Part shown: in pieces, positions 61,701-64,000 of the stretch | Numbering within the stretch: the stretch's first letter is position 1 | How the letters are laid out: every line of letters begins with the position of its first letter | DNA from: Gerris lacustris | Taxonomy: Eukaryota > Arthropoda > Insecta > Hemiptera > Gerridae | Reading direction: 5' to 3' | Length of the DNA stretch: 64,000 nucleotides | Assembly (NCBI GenBank): GCA_951217055.1 | Contig: OX578284.1 | Span: forward strand, 28,050,187-28,114,186 | Made by a program: the position numbers and the translations under genes | The notes under the pieces: generated by a model | The model's database searches: none | Told to the model about the DNA's origin: nothing | The model's input: the letters and a program-made list of their open reading frames with translations, nothing else

Positions 61701-63639
61701 ATCTTCATTTTAGAAAATCCAGCATATTTAATGAAGAGTGACTTTTCTTCGAAAATTAAATTTTTTGACATTACTCGTAGTGGGATTGGACTCTTCAACG
61801 TGTATTATGTCGAGTATGTACACAATACATAATGTTACAAAGAAACGCATAATGTTTTTTGTAGGCATTAGATTATAAATACTTAATTTTTATCAATTAG
61901 TTGGTTGTGATAAAAAGGAAGCAATCATTATGTTAGTATTTACTTGACAACCTATCCATTAACTTTATTTTAATATATAATTAAAAAAATGTTATTCTTA
62001 GTATCCATTTTTTCATTTGAATTTTGAATATGTATTTCTTCTTTTACATTAAACTTGTTGAAATGGATAGAGTCTAGTGTCTAATCCTATTGTCTTTGAA
62101 ATAAAGGTAGAAACATCTGACAGAAAAATCGATACTCTAACTTGGTTATCTTTGAATTCATCCGAGTTAAGGCTTTGCTTCAATATTTAACTCGAATATT
62201 TTCTAGTATCAGATCCAAGGGAATTGAGCTAACCTAATACCTGTTAAAGGAAAAAATGGTAAAATCTGGTAGAAAGGCTGCTTACCCTCTCTTTTATACT
62301 TTAGGATAAAAGGAGGTATTACAAAATTTTATAACGACGCCTGTAAAGTTTGTCTGTATCGTTTATAGCTTCGGGGATTTACCGGTAGGAGTTTTAATAT
62401 CCAGTGTCTGGTCGCTTGTTATAAGCTGTTTTGATGGTGCCGTTAGCAGCAGGTTAAACTTTTTGCTTGTGTAATCTTAGCTGATGGTATTTTATTGAAT
62501 TTGTGTAGTAATACGAGGAAGTTTTGTCAAGCGTCACCTATTGTTTAATCCCGTTTAGTTTAAATTAGTTCTATTAGTTCCTGATGAATGTTTTGCAGGT
62601 ATTCGTAGTTTTGAGGGAACGGCACATATTTCCGACTCGGCATAGTTGTTGGTTCAGAATAGCTAAGGCCCTGATCCATTCATTAAGCTCTTTCTCAGGC
62701 TCGAAGACAACTTATCCTCAAACTAGTACCGACCTGCTTCTGGCGTCTCCCTTAACCCACACAAACCCTTTCTGTTATGAATAAATCAAGTCAAGCTTCA
62801 TTATACCTAGATATAGCTCTAGGGAGTTTACGGTTAATGCTTTCGGTGAAATCCTACGACGTACGGCTAGCACACAGGACTTTAGGTAAAAGCCACCTTA
62901 CCGTGAGAGATAAACCCTAAATAATATACTAATTAATTGATTCGTAGATCATTTGTTGTAGATTAGTTTTCAACCAATTACTGATAGTTAATATTCACAG
63001 GTATTTATTTAGAAATGCGTATCGATCATCGTTCAGATGACACCCTGTCAACAAAATTAAGCTTACTTGTAATTTGATAAGGGCTTTGTTATAATTATGT
63101 TCTCTCCATCGTAAATTCTAGTTTGGTGTAGACTGTATTATTTAACTGGAACAGTAACATCGATTAATCAATCAAAATATGGTGCAACTGTAACAATGAA
63201 CTGAACACCCATGTTGAAAATTATGTTTATTGCTATAAATACTTTTATTCGTGGATCCTAGACGTTTTATACCTTAAATTAACGATTTGAAGTTGATTTT
63301 ATTATTCCTCTTTCCTTTATATTTACTAGAAACGTCAGAAATAAGTTTTGATGGTCATCCGATTATTTGAGTCATTTTTTTTAAAACTTATTTGTAAGTA
63401 TGTACTTTACTGCTACATCGGATAAGACACTCGATTTATATAATAATGGAATGATTCCTAATTTGCTTATTGCATTATTTGTTTAGGTACTGCTTGAGTT
63501 TTTTTAAATAAGCTCCTTTAATAAAGAATAACTTGTTTCATCTGGAAATTTAATAAGAATTATTCAATTAAACTAAAATTATATTTAAAACACCTAGATT
63601 TGAATACAATTTCTTTCTTTCTCAATATTCATAAAAATA
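61701..63639. other. AT-rich noncoding stretch, nothing recognised
   Basis: A GC-moderate patch at 62590-62900 holds a 66-codon open frame (62584-62784) with no recognisable domain. No bounded repeat found. Confidence 0.4.
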
Positions 63640-63757
63640 TCTGACAATTTGTGTGGCACATTGCTTCCTCGTTTCTTATCACGAGGAGTAGATAATGAAG
63701 GTTAATGAACAGAATGATCTCAGTGCCTCCAACCCGTAAGTAAGCTCGAAAGTAATT
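63640..63757 (-). repeat. Repeat family A, copy 9 (internally deleted, minus)
   Basis: Tail complement 'caatttgtgtggcacattgc' (63647) and, about 75 bp on, a degenerate head complement 'gtgcctccaacccgtaagta' with 'agctcgaaag'. Both ends are present within about 115 bp, so most of the body is deleted. Confidence 0.55.
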
Positions 63758-64000
63758 AATGGAAGATCAAGTTACGACAGAAGAATGGACCCCAAAAAAC
63801 AAGACTCGTTAGTATTAAAATAAATCTAGATTCGAAAGATCTGGATTTTAGTTCAGTTGACTTTAGTTAAGTTCAAGTGACTCAACATGGACAACTCCCT
63901 TAAGAATTATCCCAGTAATGGGTTGTTATATTCACAAAATCCCGGCCCGAAGATCTAGATTTATTAGGCTCTGGCTAGGAAATCTACCTTATAGAATTGG
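63758..64000. other. Window end, nothing recognised
   Basis: No gene or repeat boundary seen. Confidence 0.4.

Overview
This window reads as an AT-rich (by eye about 70 percent) intergenic or intronic stretch of an animal genome, most likely an arthropod and probably an insect. Reasons: no compact operon-like coding, long (TA)n arrays, Penelope-like and CFDP2-type LINE retroelements, a tRNA-derived SINE, many short inverted-repeat elements, and degenerate repeats with the (ACAG)n and 'aactataagggttt' signatures often seen in insect intergenic DNA. I found no host protein-coding exon, rRNA gene, functional tRNA gene or CRISPR array. Nearly all recognisable content is mobile DNA.

The centrepiece is one complex Penelope-like element (PLE) insertion at 11730-17762, bounded by a perfect 13-bp target-site duplication. 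Left to right it holds: an inverted partial copy (C-terminal coding part plus pseudo-LTR, minus strand); a 21-bp filler and a 138-bp inverted scrap of the ORF middle; a direct 5'-truncated copy; and a full copy with an intact 917-codon ORF (reverse transcriptase plus GIY-YIG endonuclease). Each of the three pseudo-LTRs carries a hammerhead-ribozyme core. A 151-bp miniature version (53487-53637) has the same two termini, also an inverted arrangement, and its own 13-bp duplication. Three further older loci (23.8, 27.8-28.2 and 30.1-30.8 kb) combine hammerhead-like cores with inverted arms.

Other contents: a 5'-truncated CFDP2-type LINE (6262-7165); a second truncated LINE (48211-49058) nested in an older repeat; a frameshifted LINE reverse-transcriptase relic (42976-43372); a SINE with a perfect 14-bp duplication (9124-9427); four MITE-like elements with TTA/TAA duplications (22142, 35549, 45687, 45912); a 561-bp near-perfect palindrome with TA duplication (61138-61698); a terminal-inverted-repeat element inside a TA microsatellite (25.6-26.0 kb); a Helitron-like 3' end (8.45 kb); and at least four unclassified interspersed families, here called A (hairpin-headed, about 570 bp, nine loci), B, C and D.

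Functionally, the PLE is the only unit here with an intact reading frame. Its RT and endonuclease would copy and insert its own RNA, and the hammerheads in its repeats probably process that RNA. The LINE and SINE fragments are passengers of target-primed retrotransposition, and the inverted-repeat elements are non-autonomous DNA transposons. The rest is unannotatable AT-rich sequence.
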